Positions 12,298 through 12,576 of a DNA stretch of 12,576 nucleotides are shown here, in pieces (the first letter of the stretch is position 1; each line of letters begins with the position of its first letter). The translations under genes were made by a program, and so were the position numbers. The DNA is from Caldifarciminota bacterium (lineage in GTDB: Bacteria > Hydrothermota > Tepidihabitantia > B3-TA06), in assembly GCA_014729665.1 (NCBI GenBank), contig WJJO01000004.1, positions 1 to 12,576 of the forward strand, written 5' to 3'. Below the pieces are notes generated by a model. It had not been told where the DNA came from and did no database searches. It saw nothing but the letters and a program-made list of their open reading frames with translations.

Positions 12298-12576
12298 TGT
12301 TCCTTGAAGTCCACACCAGTTTCACAGATCTCGATCAGGCAAAAAAGGTATCACGTCAACTTATCGCAGAAAGGCTTGCGGCATGTGTTAATCTTATACC
12401 AGCGTTTTCATTGTACCGATGGGAAGGGGGTATTGCCGCCGAAGACGAGGTGATTGCCGTATTGAAAACAACGGAGGGAAAATATCCCGCACTTGCCGAA
12501 AAAATCAAAGCGCTACACCCGTACGAAATCCCCATGATAGTTGCAAAAAAAATCCATGGCGGCACAGATGATTACC
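12297..12576 (+). CDS. cutA: Divalent-cation tolerance protein CutA (3' end outside window)
   Basis: The ATG at 12297 reuses the last base of the regulator's TGA stop, with AAGGA just upstream. 93 residues are present. CutA proteins are about 105-115 residues, so roughly the last 10-20 are missing. It has A-E-R-L-A-A-C-V-N-L-I-P (24-35), the conserved cysteine C30, the Y-R-W-E-G (40-44) strand, V-L-K-T-T (55-59) and H-P-Y-E-I-P (74-79), all diagnostic for the family. CutA forms very stable ferredoxin-like trimers and was named for copper/divalent-cation tolerance in E. coli, but its biochemical role is still debated. Co-transcription with an Rrf2 regulator suggests control by metal, iron-sulfur or redox state, which is an inference from context. 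Confidence 0.95.
   Translation, partial: MFLEVHTSFTDLDQAKKVSRQLIAERLAACVNLIPAFSLYRWEGGIAAEDEVIAVLKTTEGKYPALAEKIKALHPYEIPMIVAKKIHGGTDDY

Noticed and set aside
1..12576. Mobile element, CRISPR array, phage or defence system
   Set aside because: No transposase, integrase, cas-like gene, spaced direct repeats or terminal inverted repeats were seen; the content is ordinary core genome apart from the surface genes.

Overview
The window reads as a bacterial chromosome segment of moderate GC. It is almost entirely housekeeping genes on the minus strand, with two secreted-protein genes at the left end and a small divergent regulatory operon at the right end. The complete secreted protein ends in a roughly 80-residue FlgD-like / type-A sorting-like domain. 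Such tails are typical of the FCB superphylum and related uncultured lineages. Together with the gene order, the many GTG/TTG starts and the long acidic tails on ribosomal proteins, this suggests an uncultured FCB-like lineage (WOR-3/Stahlbacteria-like is my best guess). That assignment is an inference, not something the sequence proves. The standard genetic code fits: TGA works as a stop in several tight overlaps.

Right to left on the minus strand (11809 to 3296) is a dense gene train: an rfbD-like sugar-nucleotide reductase, ispE, tRNA-Gln(UUG), prs, a CTC-type bL25 gene, pth, ychF, rpsF, ssb, rpsR, rplI, a bifunctional-nuclease-family (DUF151) gene and tyrS. The spacing is mostly a few bases, or overlaps of 1, 4 or 26 nt. 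The block ispE/tRNA-Gln/prs/bL25/pth/ychF is an old arrangement also seen in Pseudomonas, and rpsF-ssb-rpsR-rplI is the classic bS6 operon. The train therefore combines isoprenoid precursor synthesis, PRPP synthesis, ribosome assembly, peptidyl-tRNA recycling, ssDNA binding and tRNA charging. The 3' end of ispE runs 15 nt into the tRNA gene.

Between tyrS and the surface genes lies a 565-base stretch (2731-3295) without a convincing protein gene. It is not featureless: on the minus strand it has a TTGACA-N16-TAATAT promoter, several compact hairpins and a terminator-like hairpin plus U-tract. Together these outline a candidate RNA of about 250 nt of unknown family. Just beyond it is a second consensus-like promoter for the 541-residue secreted protein. 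A second, clearly paralogous secreted-protein gene follows 56 nt downstream and runs off the left edge. Both proteins carry a repeated module with a W-x3-L-x3-E-Y signature.

At the right end, 86 bp separate the minus-strand train from a plus-strand pair: an Rrf2-family regulator with three cysteines placed for an Fe-S cluster, and a cutA gene overlapping it by 1 nt. This intergenic region holds two back-to-back TTGACA promoters. Their predicted transcription starts fall on the two start codons, so both mRNAs are predicted to be leaderless. A perfect 6-1-6 palindrome covers the -35 box of the regulator's promoter and is the natural candidate operator.

I saw no insertion sequence, CRISPR array, phage gene or defence system.
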